Below the pieces are notes generated by a model, which was given only the letters and a program-made list of their open reading frames with translations, ran no database searches and had not been told where the DNA came from. From Sisyra terminalis (Eukaryota; Arthropoda; Insecta; Neuroptera; Sisyridae): 64,000 bases of DNA. The position numbers and the translations under genes are program-made. The DNA is taken from assembly GCA_958496175.1 (NCBI GenBank), contig OY292279.1, positions 8,928,001 to 8,992,000 on the forward strand, written 5' to 3'. Shown piece by piece: positions 26,500 through 38,859 of this stretch (position 1 is its first letter; every line of letters starts with the position of its first letter).

Positions 26500-27719
26500 C
26501 TGTCTTTCATCCCGCTTTGCGCGTTTAACCCTCTCTAACTATCCCGGATTTGGATTGGAAGGAACCTGCTGCATTCGAGTAGTTCCGGGAACAACCCTTG
26601 GTCGCTGGCGCGGCAGATTATTGCCTGCTAGAGGATAAAATTTATCCCAAATCCCACAAAGATTTAAAACATTCATTCATGTTAACTTCTTCAACTAAAA
26701 TAACATGAAAACTTTTTGATGAATTCCGGGAGTTTTTCAACAAAATAATTTCATGTTTTTTTTATTTCACGTTTTGTTCTATAAGTTTGTATTTTTTTTA
26801 ATTTGAAAAAAAAATATTATATATCGAGCAAAAAGCTTTTTGTTCTCGAAGTGAATAATTGTGAATAAGCTCACTTCTTTAACTAAGTTTGTTGAGTGCA
26901 AGTTGTAAAAGTTTTCTTTTTAGTTAAAATGAAAAAAAAAAATAGACAGAAAATTTTTTCGAGGAAAACTTTAAATGTTCTTGTTTTGAATAAATTTAAT
27001 TAGATTTGGTGGTTTTTTGGAAATTTAAATTAAAAGAATTAAATTTTAAAAATTAAATTCTATAATAGCCGTGGAAGTGAAATATATTTAAAAAAAAAAC
27101 GCAAGATGTATACAGAAGTCATTTTTTTCAATTTATCGATAAATTAGGACGATTTTGGCACCAGTTGAAAAAGAAATTTATTTTTTGAAATTGGGAAAAG
27201 AGATAAGAAGACAGAAAATGTTTTGACCCCAAAAGTCTGGATCATATACCATTTTTCATTTTTACATCCTACGTCCGGCTGCGGTAACACTTCCGGTTGT
27301 TTTTTTCAAAGTAAAGAATTCCATTTTTTAATTTATTTGGCAAAAAGGCAAATTTTGAGATCAAGGAGCAGCGGAAGTATCTAGAGAAAAAATAAATCTA
27401 AAAAAATGCATTTCGAAAAATGGAATAACTTGTATCTTAAAAATGTAAAGCGGGGGAGTTAAAAACAAGTGTCTTAAAAACACAAAGACTAAATTGTTAA
27501 TCATTTATCTTTATTTATCTTTACCTTTCAACACAGATGCAGAAAATTTCGAGAAACTCGTGATAAATAATTTATAGAAAATTAAATAATCTATAAAAAA
27601 AGTTCAATAACATTTTTCGATAAAGTTGATAGTTTCACTGGAAATTTGAAAAAAATAATGAAATTTATCGAGGTTTCAACTTTAACCTTCAAAAACTTTT
27701 GAAGGACTAGATTTACGGA
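26500..27719. other. No gene seen
   Basis: 26500-26640 is G+C-rich and unique, and may be a leader or regulatory sequence. The remainder is AT-rich with homopolymer runs and no frames of interest. Confidence 0.4.
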
Positions 27720-27995
27720 AAATTTACAAGATATAAGATTTGTAGAGCATTAAATTTTCTATAAGAATATGTTATAATTTTACTTATAATAAATTCAGTT
27801 ACTAAGTTACAAAATCCCAAAGTCTAAACAAAACTTTTCCCATCTTAATTAAATGAGAAATCGAAATTTGCGATGCGTCACACCTTAATATGAATATTAA
27901 GAGCTGAAACTTTCACAGTATTTTTTTTTTGTCATTTCTAATGATATTTTTATAGTGCCTAAGGAAAAAAAATAGTCGATTTTTTTGAAACAGTC
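27720..27995 (-). repeat. End of a foldback-type repeat
   Basis: In inverse orientation it carries the shared core (ATTTGTAGAGCATTAAATTT at about 27749-27768), ATTAAGAGCTGAAACTTTC, and a T-rich end with AGTCGATTTTTTTGA. It matches the order of elements at 9933-10640 and 39095-39350. Only one arm is present. Confidence 0.5.
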
Positions 27996-29158
27996 TAGTC
28001 TTCATGATGTGGCATATCTGTTTATAATTTTAATTTCCAGCTTTTACGCAGAGTACATCGTAGTGCAAAACCTAAAGTTAATTTTCTCGCATTGGTTGAT
28101 GAAATTAAAAGACCTGATTTTTCCTGCAAGTAAAACTATTGGAAACAGGAAGTTTATAAAAAAATTGCATTTATTTTCTAATAATTGTTACTTTGAAAAA
28201 AATAAAGAGGTATAAAATGGATGAAATTGTAATATAATCACTCGATTTATCTCCATTGTTTGTTAAATTGATTATTATCATAGGGTTTTGGATTACAAAT
28301 TTTGGGATGAAAGTTTAAAAGTTTTGGACGTAAGGTGACGAAACGTTGAACAATAATCTAATTTAAATCATTTAGAAGAAAATTTTGGTTTTTTTGGTCC
28401 AAAAGGCAATGATAACAACCAATTGTAGTATAAATTATCACTTTCAAAGGTCCATCGCAATTCTTAGCAAAAATGTACACATTTTTACAAGAAATCAAAA
28501 TTTTCGCAATATTTAGTGCGCGGAAAATTCGTGCGCAATCTGATTTCATACAAAAAAAAAACACTAGCGTTTTCGACATCAATTTTTGGCCAAACTATGG
28601 TACTTATAGAAAATTGGTAAAGAACTATTTTTGTAGTACATATCTTCAGCTTTCATTTTGATAATTACTATTTTTTTATATCTATTGTAGTTCAAGAGTT
28701 ATAATGAAGAAATATGTTTTTTTAGAATAGTTAATTTAGTGGAGAGAGGGCTACGCGGTGCCTTCCGGTGACGGATTTTTTGGTGGAAAATATGTTCAGG
28801 ACCTCATCTATCAATTAATAGGACAATAACTTCTTTGTTGAGTGTACTTTTTGTTGAGTGATATACATGAATGACTGTTCTAAAAATATTAATGTTTATA
28901 ATTCCCAACGATTCTCTGGATGATTTTCGATTTGAAATTTGATCAATTGAATTAAATTCCTTAATCTTTTCTGGTCTTTTCTGGCGTAGGGAAAAAGAAC
29001 TCTTTGAATAGGATCCTAGAGCAATGAAGAAGAAGATGAAAAAGGTCCATTTTGACTCATTCTTTATTTGCTTGATGAATTATTTTTAATGATAAAAATA
29101 AAACTTTAGTGTTTTCAAATTTGATACGTTTCATAACCATTCCAATATTAGTTATATT
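27996..29158. other. No gene seen
   Basis: AT-rich. The frames 27985-28215, 28358-28582 and 28473-28661 overlap on opposite strands and have no motifs. Confidence 0.45.
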
Positions 29159-29222
29159 AATTAATAATGTTCTTGGGAACTAGGATTTAAATAATAAGAC
29201 GTTATTTTTCAAATTATCTCAA

Positions 29223-29255
29223 CGTTTCGTTGGTATTTATTTCCAACTTCTTCAG
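29223..29255 (-). other. Hammerhead-like motif, FB2 left arm
   Basis: On the minus strand: CTGAAGA, extra A, GTTGG / CCAAC helix around AAATAAATA, then GAAACGTTGAG. The helix II bases differ from FB1 (GTCAG/CTGAC) but pairing is kept. Confidence 0.45.
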
Positions 29256-29351
29256 GAGAATTTTTGATGTTAACATCCTCGTTGTAAAAAAACTGGCTTT
29301 TTAACAAGATTTTTAACAAGATAACCAAGGATGTTAACATTAAAAATTCTC

Positions 29352-29384
29352 CTGGAGAAGTTGGAAATAAATACTAACGAAACG
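29352..29384 (+). other. Hammerhead-like motif, FB2 right arm
   Basis: CTGGAGA (core A6 changed to G), extra A, GTTGG / CTAAC helix with one G-U pair, GAAACG. The damaged core suggests this arm has decayed more than the left. Confidence 0.4.
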
Positions 29385-29450
29385 TTGAGATAATTTGAAA
29401 AATATCATCTTATTATTTAAATCCAAGTTCCCAAGAACATTATTAATTAT

Positions 29451-31964
29451 TTACCACACCATGGATGAGAGCAACGAGGAATTAGTTGTATTTTATGCAT
29501 TTTATGCATAATTAAATTCACCATTTATAGTAAATGATTGCATTAAATGGATAGACTCTTGGATAAAACAAAAAAGTTTAGTTTTATTTGTTGATCTTAT
29601 TTGATATTTGACTTAAGAAACTTGAAGCATTTGTAGATAAACACGTACGTATGTTAGTGTATATAAAATAGATTTAGAGCTTTGAGCTTTAATAATCTGA
29701 ACTTTAGATAGTCTCGTCCACGGCAGCATTGTCCCAAGTGAGAACCGGATATAAATTATTTTCCCGACCGCGTACGTGACTCATCAATTTTCGCAATTTT
29801 CGTTCGAGACGACGAACGATTTTCCGAGCCGAAAGTCAACTTTCTCAACTATCACATTTCCACTCGCTATTAGTCAACACTCACTCGGCCAATCGGCGAT
29901 GAATAATTATTATTACATCAATGTTGCTGAAAACGGTTTCCTTAAACTCCAAAAGCTCGCCAAACTTGAGAAAACTTCATTTAAACGCAACTTTCCACCG
30001 ACGTAAATTCCGCTTAATTATTACCAGCCTAATATATATGAGGATTTTGCGATTAAAACTTTGACGCAAACGGTGGAAAAAAGCTCGAGCTTTACAAGTA
30101 TTTTTCGTTCAAGCGGGTTAAAGTTTGGTTTTTTTTCGTAAAACATCACCGCCAACATTTAAGATGATTGAAATCTCAATTGTATATTGTAACTTTTAAC
30201 ACACCTTGCCGGCAAAATTCAGCCACGTTTTGCTGCGACCTATTCATGTGGTCCATGAAATTTCAACCCTTATATTTTATGAAGTGTAATGTTTTATTCA
30301 TTGCAAACTTTCAGGAGAGTTTGCACGAAACTTGTTTAGCAAAACGAGTGGCGCAAAGCTAAGGCAACGGGCGAGGATTACAAGTCCCTGAAAATGGGGA
30401 TGAATTTTAGAGGCGTCTCAAATCTAACGATATGTGATCCTCTCATCGTTCCCAACCCTTAACCAAATCTTACACGCCACCCTTCCCATCATTCGCAACA
30501 CTTGAAAGTGAAATCCGATCTTGGATTGTAAAACAACACAAGAACAACGTTCATGTAACTACGCTCACGCAAGGGTTGCTTGGTTAAAGTGCAACTTTCC
30601 AACTCCCGTCATAGGGGGTGGAAGAGGTGACTTCTACATGGTGGAGATCAGATTATCCACCCACATCACTCTCCCACATGACTTCTTTTGTTACTGTTGC
30701 TCGTCTAATATACGCCATCAGTTTCAAGGGATAATCTCGAATAAAAAATAAGGGATGTTTTATTAAATTTTAAGAATTTTTTCTACATGCAAGCAAACGC
30801 CTATGCGACGACTGTTTAACAAGGGGAAATATTAAAATTTATTACAACACAATCGTTTTATTTTTGCTTATATTAAAATTTCTGTTTTATTTTTTTCCTA
30901 CGTTAAAATATCTCCTGGAATTCTTTAAGATTTTTTAAAGTTCCCTCGTTTTTTTGCAGCTAATCCCAGATTAGCTTCGCTAATAAGAAATTTATCACTT
31001 GAGATTAAATATCGCTGTAATGTGGTAAGAATAATTTATTGTAATTACAGAACAACGTTGAATCTTTTGGTGTTATGTCAAACCATTAAACTAGGGAAGA
31101 CTTTTTTTTCTGTATAAATTCAAAAGATTAAAATTTGTGTGTCACGTAGGTGAAGTCACGAAGTCTGTTAATGCTGCATAAAATCAAACGTTAGATTTAA
31201 AATTGATTTTAAATTGAAAAAAAGTGCTAAAAATGTAATGAATTTCAATGTAAAGTATTTAATATTGAAATTATTCAAATTCTCTGTATGATATTCTATG
31301 GACATTGTTAATTTTATGATAAAATTATCAGAGATTTGCTGAAAATATAAAATTCTCATAATTTATTCATTTATTTATAATTGTTTTCATTCGATGGGGA
31401 TTTTAGTTTACTATATATCCATGTTACATTATTTTTAATTCCCAATAAATCCATATTAATTAACTAACTGCGGTCGAACAAAATTGGGTTACAATAATCG
31501 AAATTATTTTCGAACTCTCATTATACAGTTTGTTCAACAAAAGTGTGTCATTTTTAATCTATAAATTGAAATATTTTAACATGTTTATGACTAAAAACAA
31601 CTTTGTTTTTTCGATAATTTAATGATATACCTTTACGACTCGAGATGACTTTTGTTATTCCATGATTTGGGAAAGAATTTTCATCTTTGAACTTTAAATA
31701 AGTAGTTTCATGATTAGTACGAAGCCAATTAATTATTTATTAACAGATAAGGTCCCAAACATTCATTATACCTTCTGAACCATGCTAGATATAAATTAAA
31801 CAGAAATTATCAAAATTAAAGCCAAAGAAATTTCTTATGAAAAAGGTTCTTAAGTAATTTCCTATATGTGCTATAATTAACGAAGAAATGACCAAAGAAA
31901 CCATAAAAAATTGCATTTCAAAAATCGTGATTCATTATTGACGATATTTCCGAAAATTATACGC
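29451..31964. other. Unique sequence, G+C-richer island 29700-30730
   Basis: The island is non-repetitive and holds TAATTA-like and palindromic CGTACG/ACGT words. Open frames (29776-30006, 30168-30362, 30521-30751) have no family motifs, splice-flanked structure or codon pattern suggesting a gene. The rest (30750-31964) is AT-rich. A cis-regulatory or unannotated non-coding role is possible. Confidence 0.4.
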
Positions 31965-32386
31965 ATTTTTGAAAAAATCGGATGCCAAATTATTTGTTGA
32001 TTTGTAAGCTATATTTTCTTTTGGGCAAGAGTTCCAAAAATGACTAGATTATAAGTGATTTTTCGTTTAAAATATTCAATTTAAAAATTGAAGAATTTGA
32101 CACTAATTTATGGAGATAGCAAAAGCTTTGTCAAATGTAAACGTACTATCAAAAACTGCTTATAAATTTTTTTTTTTGAGGATTCAATCAAAATATGAGT
32201 AATCACAAAGCAGTCACGGAGTGATCCAAACTACTTGATGACCACTAAGAAAGATTGCTTGGCAATCGAAATACGTATCTGGGCATTACGTCACAAATAT
32301 TTTTGTTTGAACTTTCGTTCAAACTTATTTTTATGGTATGATTTTTATCATTATATCATTAAATTATACTACATAAACTGAACCAG
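31965..32386 (+). repeat. Hammerhead-like repeat FB3, copy B
   Basis: Matches the centre and right arm of the 43340-43966 element ('ATTTGTTGATTTGTA', 'CAAAAATGACTAGATT', 'GCAGTCACGGAGTGATCC'). It is interrupted by the pogo-like insert at the TA at 32387-32388. 'TAACTGTTCAAAGTCAGC' after the insert matches the sequence flanking 43340. Confidence 0.6.
32245..32272 (+). other. Hammerhead-like motif, FB3 copy B
   Basis: CTAAGAA (core G5 changed to A), GATTGC / GCAATC helix with a TTG loop, GAAATACG. Helix II is perfect although the core is damaged. Confidence 0.35.
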
Positions 32387-32388
32387 TA

Positions 32389-33299
32389 GGGGAACCTGGG
32401 GCGGAACGGGGTACCTAAGTTTTAATTACAATTTACGGGAGATTTAAAGAAACAATCTCATTGTTTTGTAATTTAAATATTTATTTAATTCATTCTCTAC
32501 AAATAAAAAAAGGCTTTATTGAATTAAATTAATAATTGATTTTAAAAATTTAGGTTTCAAAAATAAATGGAAATTTCTCATTGTGCCCCAGAAGGTGGGG
32601 CACAATGGGAACTGGGCCTGGGGTGTAATGGGATACTTGTTATTGGCTAAGTTTGCAGATGAAGACATTGTCATCATCGTGTTTAGGCCAACACATACCA
32701 AATGTGCCCATTTTTGACAAATACTGCAGGAACACCAGCTTTCATTAGATTGGAGTTTAAATCCACAGTATAAGCAGATTACCTCTGCATCTTCCGACCT
32801 TTCTTATATATGGACTGTCGGCTAGTTTTCCTTATATATGTACGCACTATCTGCTGATAAAATAAAAATGTCTATCCGAATGGGAAATACTATCAGAATG
32901 GTATATCCCATTCCGGCCCACCCATTGTGCCCCAAAGCACCTTTCCCACAAACACGACTATTATGGCAGGATATATTGGTTATATTTGAATTATCACTAG
33001 GTTTTTAGATAGTCAACAGTATGTTTAAACAAACATATCATGTAAATATTCAAACAAAAAATAGAACATAGGATAATTAACTTAGTGTTATTTTGCAAAA
33101 ATTTGAATTCCGAAATGTTTATTTCGACTTTTGATAAAAATAAAAACAACTGCATTCTTTTCCGGTGACAGCCACTTTTTATAATGCAGCACAGTTAATT
33201 GAACATTGAGTATAATTTTTACGCGTTTTTGTCACCTGTAACAAGCGCTAATTCCATTTCCCATTCCACCCCGGTACCCCATTCCGTACCGTGTTCCCA
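32389..33299 (-). mobile_element. Pogo-like non-autonomous element, copy 1 (911 bp)
   Basis: Flanked by TA (32387-32388 and 33300-33301), with terminal repeats GGGGAACCTGGGGCGGAACG / CCATTCCGTACCGTGTTCCC. Inside, GGGGCACAATGGGA-type motifs recur. A minus-strand relic at 32640-32793 reads VICLYCGFKLQSNESWC then CQKWAHLVC, the Cys-rich finger that ends many insect pogo/Tigger transposases; a frameshift and stop follow. No DDE core is present. A 912-base relative lies at 61799-62710. Confidence 0.7.
32640..32793 (-). pseudogene. Pogo transposase C-terminal zinc-finger relic
   Basis: Pattern C-L-Y-C, W-C-S-C-S-I-C-Q-K-W-A-H-L-V-C, then a frameshift before the expected last Cys pair (FICKL in the alternate frame). 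The catalytic domain upstream is missing. The homologous stretch in copy 2 (about 62085-62240) is also broken. Confidence 0.5.
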
Positions 33300-33301
33300 T
33301 A

Positions 33302-34025
33302 TAACTGTTCAAAGTCAGCGAAAAAATCTTATTTTGAATTTTCTCGGTTAAAAACTATCAATACATGTTCCAAATTCAACAAGAACAAACCAATAAGCCA
33401 ATGATAAGTTTTTTCTTTTCCTTTCCAAAAGAAATATTCTAGAAATCTGACGATTTATAAATTTAATTTTTATATCCTTAAAAAATCAATAGTTTGAAAA
33501 ATAATTTTAAATTTTCAGTAAGTACATATATATGAAAAAAAAACTAATTTTATTAATTTTCGTCTTTATCTGATTCGAAGTCGATTTCCTTAGTTTTAAT
33601 GAGAGGACTTTTTATCAAGTCCCACAAGCTTTACTGCAAAAAAGCCTAGCTTTTTTACATCAGCTTTTTTCCGCTATGATTGATTTATTCTCCACTTGAC
33701 TTTTTTTTTGGATTATTTTAAATAAACATTACTCTTGTGAGTAGATAGTTACTTTGATTTGGTTTTTTACCAAAATCATTTTCCACATAAATATATCAAT
33801 TAATTATAGAGTAGTTTAACAACTTTGGTTTTAAGAAAACCAAAGTTTCTTAAAATACCAGTTTTTGAATGCGAAAAAACTATTTAAAAAACAATACAAA
33901 AGTTATATTCGAACTAAAATAATCCTTGCTAAAGAAATAGTGATAAAATTAAGGAATCTTCCCGATTAAGGAATTTTCCCTTTGAGTAATGGTGCACCTG
34001 CTTTGGCAATTTGCTAAACATACTG
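33302..34025. other. No gene seen
   Basis: AT-rich. It begins with repeat sequence shared with 43280-43330 (GTTCAAAGTCAGC, AAAATCTTATTTTG). Nothing else was recognised. Confidence 0.4.
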
Positions 34026-34065
34026 TATATAAAAGCGTTCGTTGAAAAAACTTCAGAATCAGTAG
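34026..34065 (+). promoter_or_regulatory. Candidate core promoter (TATA plus initiator)
   Basis: TATATAAAAG at 34026-34035 is followed by CTTCAG (A at 34055) and ATCAGTAG (A at 34061), matching the insect TCAGT initiator at the usual 27-33 base spacing. The next 135 bases are G+C-rich, with CAGGTGA (34083) complementary to TCACCTG (about 34171) and a CAG/GTGATC donor-like site at 34085. No downstream coding exon was identified, so the transcript could be non-coding or spliced to a distant exon. Confidence 0.4.
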
Positions 34066-35504
34066 AACTCCTGCGGGGAGGATCAGGTGATCGAATTGTC
34101 CCGTCCGATCGGTCCTCTGGGAATATCTAACGGGACTAACAGTGAAATGTTATAAAACATTTCGGCCGGTCTCACCTGAGGGACTAATTCGCCGCTAAAC
34201 TGATACAACTAGCGATTTTTTGGCGAAAAGTTTTATTAGCGTTCGAAACAAGGACGTTAAAGAACGGGGAAAAAATTTCAACAAAACTTTCCTGCTGCAA
34301 AAACAAAACGTTAATAATATTTTTTCCAGTTTAACGACAACAAAAAAAAAAGAAAACTTTTTCCCAATATCAAATCGAATTAGATGGTTAAGCCTTGCTT
34401 GGAATTTATTTTTTATCAATTACAATAAAATCAATGATAGCAAAACAATGGTTTTAGCCATAAAATTCTATTGATTTCCATTTTCGAATTTGAGCCAATT
34501 CAGTCAACCATTGCTGGTTTTTGTTCGGTTATTCTGTTCACTGCAAATTTAATTGGCTTTAAACTTCATTTTTGTTTTAAAGCTTCATGCTTTAGTTATA
34601 TTTGGCACAGCTATGTTATGAAAAGGATTAATTTTTTCGTTTATTTTTTCCACAAAAATGATTAATTTTAATTTTAAATTGGAATTTCGGAATTTTCGTT
34701 TTTATATTTAAACTCTCAATGGATTTTTCTCTTTATTGAATGGAAACATTTCATCATTAATTAATCCATGGAAGCTTTTTTTTCGAGGATTTAATGAAAC
34801 GAAAAAATATGATACGATTTTTTAATATTCGTTTATTATTCATATCTTTTTAAATCATTAAAGTTTTAATATATACTTTATTTGTTTGAAGAGATTTATA
34901 TTTTCTCTTTTATTCCACATAAAGGACATATCATTTTGATTATTAAAGTAAATAATTTAAAAAAAAAATCAAAAAATTCCTTAATTTCTCAGGAGCTAAT
35001 GGTACATAATTAGGTTACAAATCAAGTGATAAAGTTATAATTTTTGGATCGATTTTCTTTTATTGAACAGAAGTATGGTGGGAGATTTATTCTAAAGACA
35101 CTTATAAAGAAGAGTAATATCGGAATTGTTTTTAGATGCTCTTTAAGCCATCTTATATACTGTTCTTTGGGTCAGAAATTATTATAACAAAAGCTTTTAT
35201 ATTTCTTCTAACTATGAATAATAAATAAGACGACTTAAAGAACAACTTCAAAAAAGTTTTAGATCATATTACGCCCACAAGATGGGACCTAAAGAGGTTG
35301 CAAATCGTTAGCAACATCGTCCATTAAATCAACACACAACTTTGGATCCAAAAACGACAAATTTTTCTCTAAATAGTTGTAACTTCATTAAGATGAACCG
35401 TGAATGCCTTAATTCTAAAATAAGGTACTTAAATTTTGTTTCTCTAAATTTCATTTTTGTGGTATCAAGTGCTAACTTGTGACATATGGACAAATAGTCC
35501 AAGA
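34066..35504. other. No coding gene seen
   Basis: After the G+C-rich 34066-34200 block the sequence is AT-rich. Open frames at 34195-34419 and 34220-34474 overlap on opposite strands and lack motifs; the latter would have to begin at TTG. Confidence 0.4.
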
Positions 35505-35715
35505 TGGTAAATATATAAGTTCCTTATTTGTACTTTCTCTTCTGTTCTTCCATCCTAATGGATTCGATGGTATCATCTTCGATGTTCCCTGCCAGGTGGT
35601 TTTCATCTTATTCTGTTAGGTTAGCATTCCACTTTCCATTCCCATTTCAATTATTAGAAGATCCATTTCCCCAGTTCTACTTATCGAAGTACTGCCAGTT
35701 TGTACGACTTCTATC
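35505..35715 (-). pseudogene. Repeated protein-like fragment, copy 1
   Basis: The minus strand reads WQYFDK, stop, NWGNGSSNN, then NGKWNAN and further DDTIESIRMEEQKR. The same residues appear on the plus strand at 38860-39005. Conserved amino-acid order with internal stops suggests decayed copies of one coding unit (transposon ORF or processed gene). The family was not recognised. Confidence 0.4.
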
Positions 35716-35787
35716 ATTCTAGGGAAAGTTGTTTATTCTACCCACATTTTTACCACAGAATTTTAAAAACCTAAAAAGTATTAAAAT

Positions 35788-36121
35788 TTTATTTTTTGTA
35801 ACGACTGCTTCTAAAGTTGAACTTTCGTGCGTTGTGTGGCGGGGGTAAAGAGCCGTTTTCTCATCGTGGTGGCAAGCGTACGCGAAAGTAGAGAAACCGT
35901 GCGCAAAAGTAAAATAAATTAATACCTAAATAAACTTTGATAAGAAATAATTAATATAGGTAATTATTTAGACTATAGTTTAAACTAAAATGTTGTTTTT
36001 ATTCATAATTTTTCTATAAATTATTCTTACTATAGAGTTGAAATTTTTCATATATAAATAACAATAATTAATTTCTCAATCTGTTTCTGTTGAACTTTAG
36101 AAGCAGTCGTTACAAAAAATT
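35788..36121. mobile_element. MITE with 28-base terminal inverted repeats
   Basis: The left TTTTTTGTAACGACTGCTTC (continuing TAAAGTT) is matched in inverse at the right end (AACTTTAGAAGCAGTCGTTA). The 270-base interior has a GC-rich 'GTGTGGCGGGGGTAAAG' patch and is otherwise AT-rich. The target duplication is obscured by T/A runs. Confidence 0.65.
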
Positions 36122-36122
36122 T

Positions 36123-36352
36123 TGTTCGATACTTATGCTTAAAGTGCGGTTTTCTAGTAGGACGAAATTGAGACACTTGCTAAAGGGCTGATCATACACA
36201 ACTTGATCTCGTGCGCCTACCCCCACTTGCCTGGCGGCCTCGTGGCGGTACACAGCGCACTCGATCTCGTTGTGTATGATCAGTCCCTTCAGCTCGTGCA
36301 TCAATTTCATCCTACTAGAAAACCTCACTTTACGCATATGTATCGAAAATAA
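36123..36352. mobile_element. MITE with long inverted repeats
   Basis: Nearly a perfect hairpin: TTCGATACTTATGC, GTGCGGTTTTCTAGTAGGAC and GCTGATCATACACAAC on the left are mirrored on the right up to ATATGTATCGAA. It abuts the previous MITE. The open frame 36110-36337 on the minus strand is a by-product of the palindrome. Confidence 0.65.
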
Positions 36353-36384
36353 CTATTTCCAGATTTAATCTTTGAATTGCACAG

Positions 36385-36572
36385 TCGAGGATGACAAATA
36401 TATAAGTTCTTTATTTATATTTTCTCTTCTGTTCTTCCATCTTAAGGGTTTGATGGTATCGTGTTCGAGGTTTCCCTGTCCTATACTCTTCATCTTCTGC
36501 TATATTTGCCTTTCATTTTCCTGATGGCAATTATATAAGTGTTTTATTTTTACTTCTTTTGCTGTCCTTGTA
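36385..36572 (-). repeat. Further partial copies of the 35.5 kb repeat
   Basis: 'AATATATAAGTTCTTTATTT' and 'TCTCTTCTGTTCTTCCATC' recur from 35510-35555, followed by a shorter third version at about 36525-36570. Tandem-like clustering with the 35505 copy. Confidence 0.45.
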
Positions 36573-38479
36573 CCCGTAGAGTTATTTTACAACCACCCTT
36601 ATCTTAGATCACTCTAGAAAAAAAATCCTTTGAAAAAAACGGCAAAATAAGGTTGAAATTTATGTTTCACTAATCATACATGACCAATGATTCACTTGAC
36701 GGATTTTTATTGTTTCTAATCATTGCAAAATTTATAAGTTATATTTTATATTCTATATCACTATCGATTTATTTCCAGCGAGTTGATGATGCAAGAATTC
36801 ATGAATTGTTTATTTTTCTTTAATATTTCCAGAGGTAATTTGTAGAAAGTCAATTTTTCCAACAGAACCGTCATCTTTAATCATTGTAAATGGGTTTTAT
36901 CTCTTACGACCGATATGAAAAATATATCCATTTGCAATGCAATAAGCACTCTTGAAATCTAATAATATTCAAGAAGAAAAACACCCCCTGTAATTCAATC
37001 ATAAATTTCATTCGGTAGTATTTAGAAGTTATATACGTACGAACATATATTGAAGAGGGTAGCAAACGAATTGGTAACTTATATACATTTCCCATTGACG
37101 TTGTATTGAGCATTTTGTTTTGTGTTGTTTTCGCTTATTTTCATGAAAATCAAAAATAAATATTCGATTTTATTCGAATTTTATTATTCATAACAAGCCA
37201 TACTTAAAACTTAAGGGTATTTTTGTTTGTGTTGAGTTTTTATTCGTTGCTTTCGGTTCGTTTTTCTTCTGCTGAATTGCTTTATAGGATTTCTTCGTAA
37301 ATTGATTTCCCGTAAACAGTGGAAGCATTTTTTCGCTGGTTTGTGATTTTAAATTTGAGAAGAACAAAAAAATGTTGGTTTTTTTTTTGCAGGCAATAAG
37401 ATCTCAAGTCAATATTGAAATTGTTGCCAGCTTTCGGCTGTTTCGGAAATTTATCGCAAAAACGAAACCAAATCGAATCGATTGTTCGAACATAAATTTT
37501 AAATTCCTTCAACATAAAAATGGAATTTTCGTTTTTCCATTTGGTGTTTCGGTCTTTGCTATGTTTTCCAATGGTCATATTTTTATTCGGTGTACGATTT
37601 GTGTCATGGACTGGTTTTCTGTTTCGAGACAGCAGACGGGAAAACGCAATTCACATTTTGTTTTTCTTTTTAGAAGCTTGCAAGATATCATTTCTCTGTA
37701 TATAAATACAATTTATTTTCCCTTGCTTCATGGATCGAGGACGGGACAAGTGCTAGGCAAAGATACTGAACAAATCAAATAAGCGGGAATGAAAAAGCTG
37801 GAAAAGTTTTATGTGACGCAGAGCTTTCAAGCTCGACTGATGCCCGGATTTGTCATATTTTTGTCGTTCGGTCTTTCTTTAATTAAAAACGAAAATCTTG
37901 CAATCATTTCGTTGTTGTTGTTGCAGTGCTGTGTGTATTGTCAAATGAAAATCCACATTCAGCGATATTGTCAAATCAACGAGGAAAAATGAAAGAGGAT
38001 CAACGAATTGTCAGTGAGGCCGGCGGAAATTACTTTTGTGTCACTAACGAACACTTTTGTGTCGTTAATGAAATGAAATTTTCGTTTACAATCATCTCAA
38101 GATTTCCTTGCCCTCCGTCCCGCAACTAAGATTACTTCATATCGCACCAATTAAATCTCTACTCTTGATATTTTTCTTTAAATCAACACCAATAGAGCTT
38201 GACTTCTTACCAATATCAAGCGTTTGTACATCTTTTTATTTGTTGTGGTTCACGATTTTCTTTCGCCTTTACCATTTTTGATTTTTTTTTTCTTGAAAAA
38301 AGTTCCATTTAAGATTATCCTTCGGATTTAAGTTGATCAAGTTCTAATGTTTCAAACACTGATAAAAATAACAATACAACAATAAAACCAAAATAAAGCT
38401 CAGCTCATTAAACAAATAAAATAAAAGTTATTTTAATAATTTGATTTATACGTTCATCTAGGATCTTAACTTCCTGTAA
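36573..38479. other. No gene seen; G+C-richer island 37200-38130
   Basis: The island has several overlapping frames (37282-37578 minus; 37372-37782, 37520-37705, 37789-37992 and 37926-38129 plus). None shows family motifs, signal peptide plus domain, or consistent splice context. It is unique in the window and may be conserved non-coding sequence. Confidence 0.4.
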
Positions 38480-38705
38480 GTCTGTGTATACAATATATAA
38501 AATAATTTGCGGTCCAATTTATGTAGTATACTTTAATGTAATAATATATAAAAATCATACCATGAACATAAATTTGAACAGAAGTTCAAACAAAAATATT
38601 CGTAACGTATTTGCCCAGATACATATTTCGATTGCCAAGGAATCTTCCTCAGTAGTCATCAAGTAGTTTGGATCACTTCGTAACTGCTTTGTGATGATTC
38701 ACAAA
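38480..38705 (-). repeat. Hammerhead-like repeat FB3, copy C
   Basis: Runs from ATACAATATATAAAATAATT to GTGATGATTCAC. The hammerhead-like block at 38624-38652 (minus strand) is CTGAGGA, extra A, GATTCC..GCAATC (one mismatch), GAAAT. A single arm only. Confidence 0.55.
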
Positions 38706-38859
38706 ATAATCACGGATTGACCTCAATTTATAAGTCGTGCCTTTTATTTTATATGTCGCAAACTTGCATTTCTGAGATTAATTTTGGAAAAAAATATTTA
38801 AGTTCTTTTTGGTTTTTTAAAATTAGGGTAGAAAACTTTTCGTAGTTTTATTGATTAAC

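Larger units (their letters stand above)
29159..29450. mobile_element. Foldback element FB2
   Basis: A compact inverted repeat: TTAATTAATAATGTTCTTGG on the left is mirrored by CCAAGAACATTATTAATTA on the right. The arms are about 120 bases around a loop with two copies of TTTTTAACAAGAT. Each arm has an outward-reading hammerhead-like block. No coding content. Confidence 0.72.

Noticed and set aside
34220..34474. Frame downstream of the 34026 promoter-like site
   Set aside because: It begins with TTG rather than ATG and is low-complexity. Not accepted as the gene driven by that promoter.
36110..36337. 75-codon minus-strand frame
   Set aside because: Produced by the palindromic MITE at 36123-36352; both arms read as related peptides.
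37372..37782. 136-codon plus-strand frame in the 37 kb island
   Set aside because: No domain, no start context and competing frames on both strands. Composition alone explains it.
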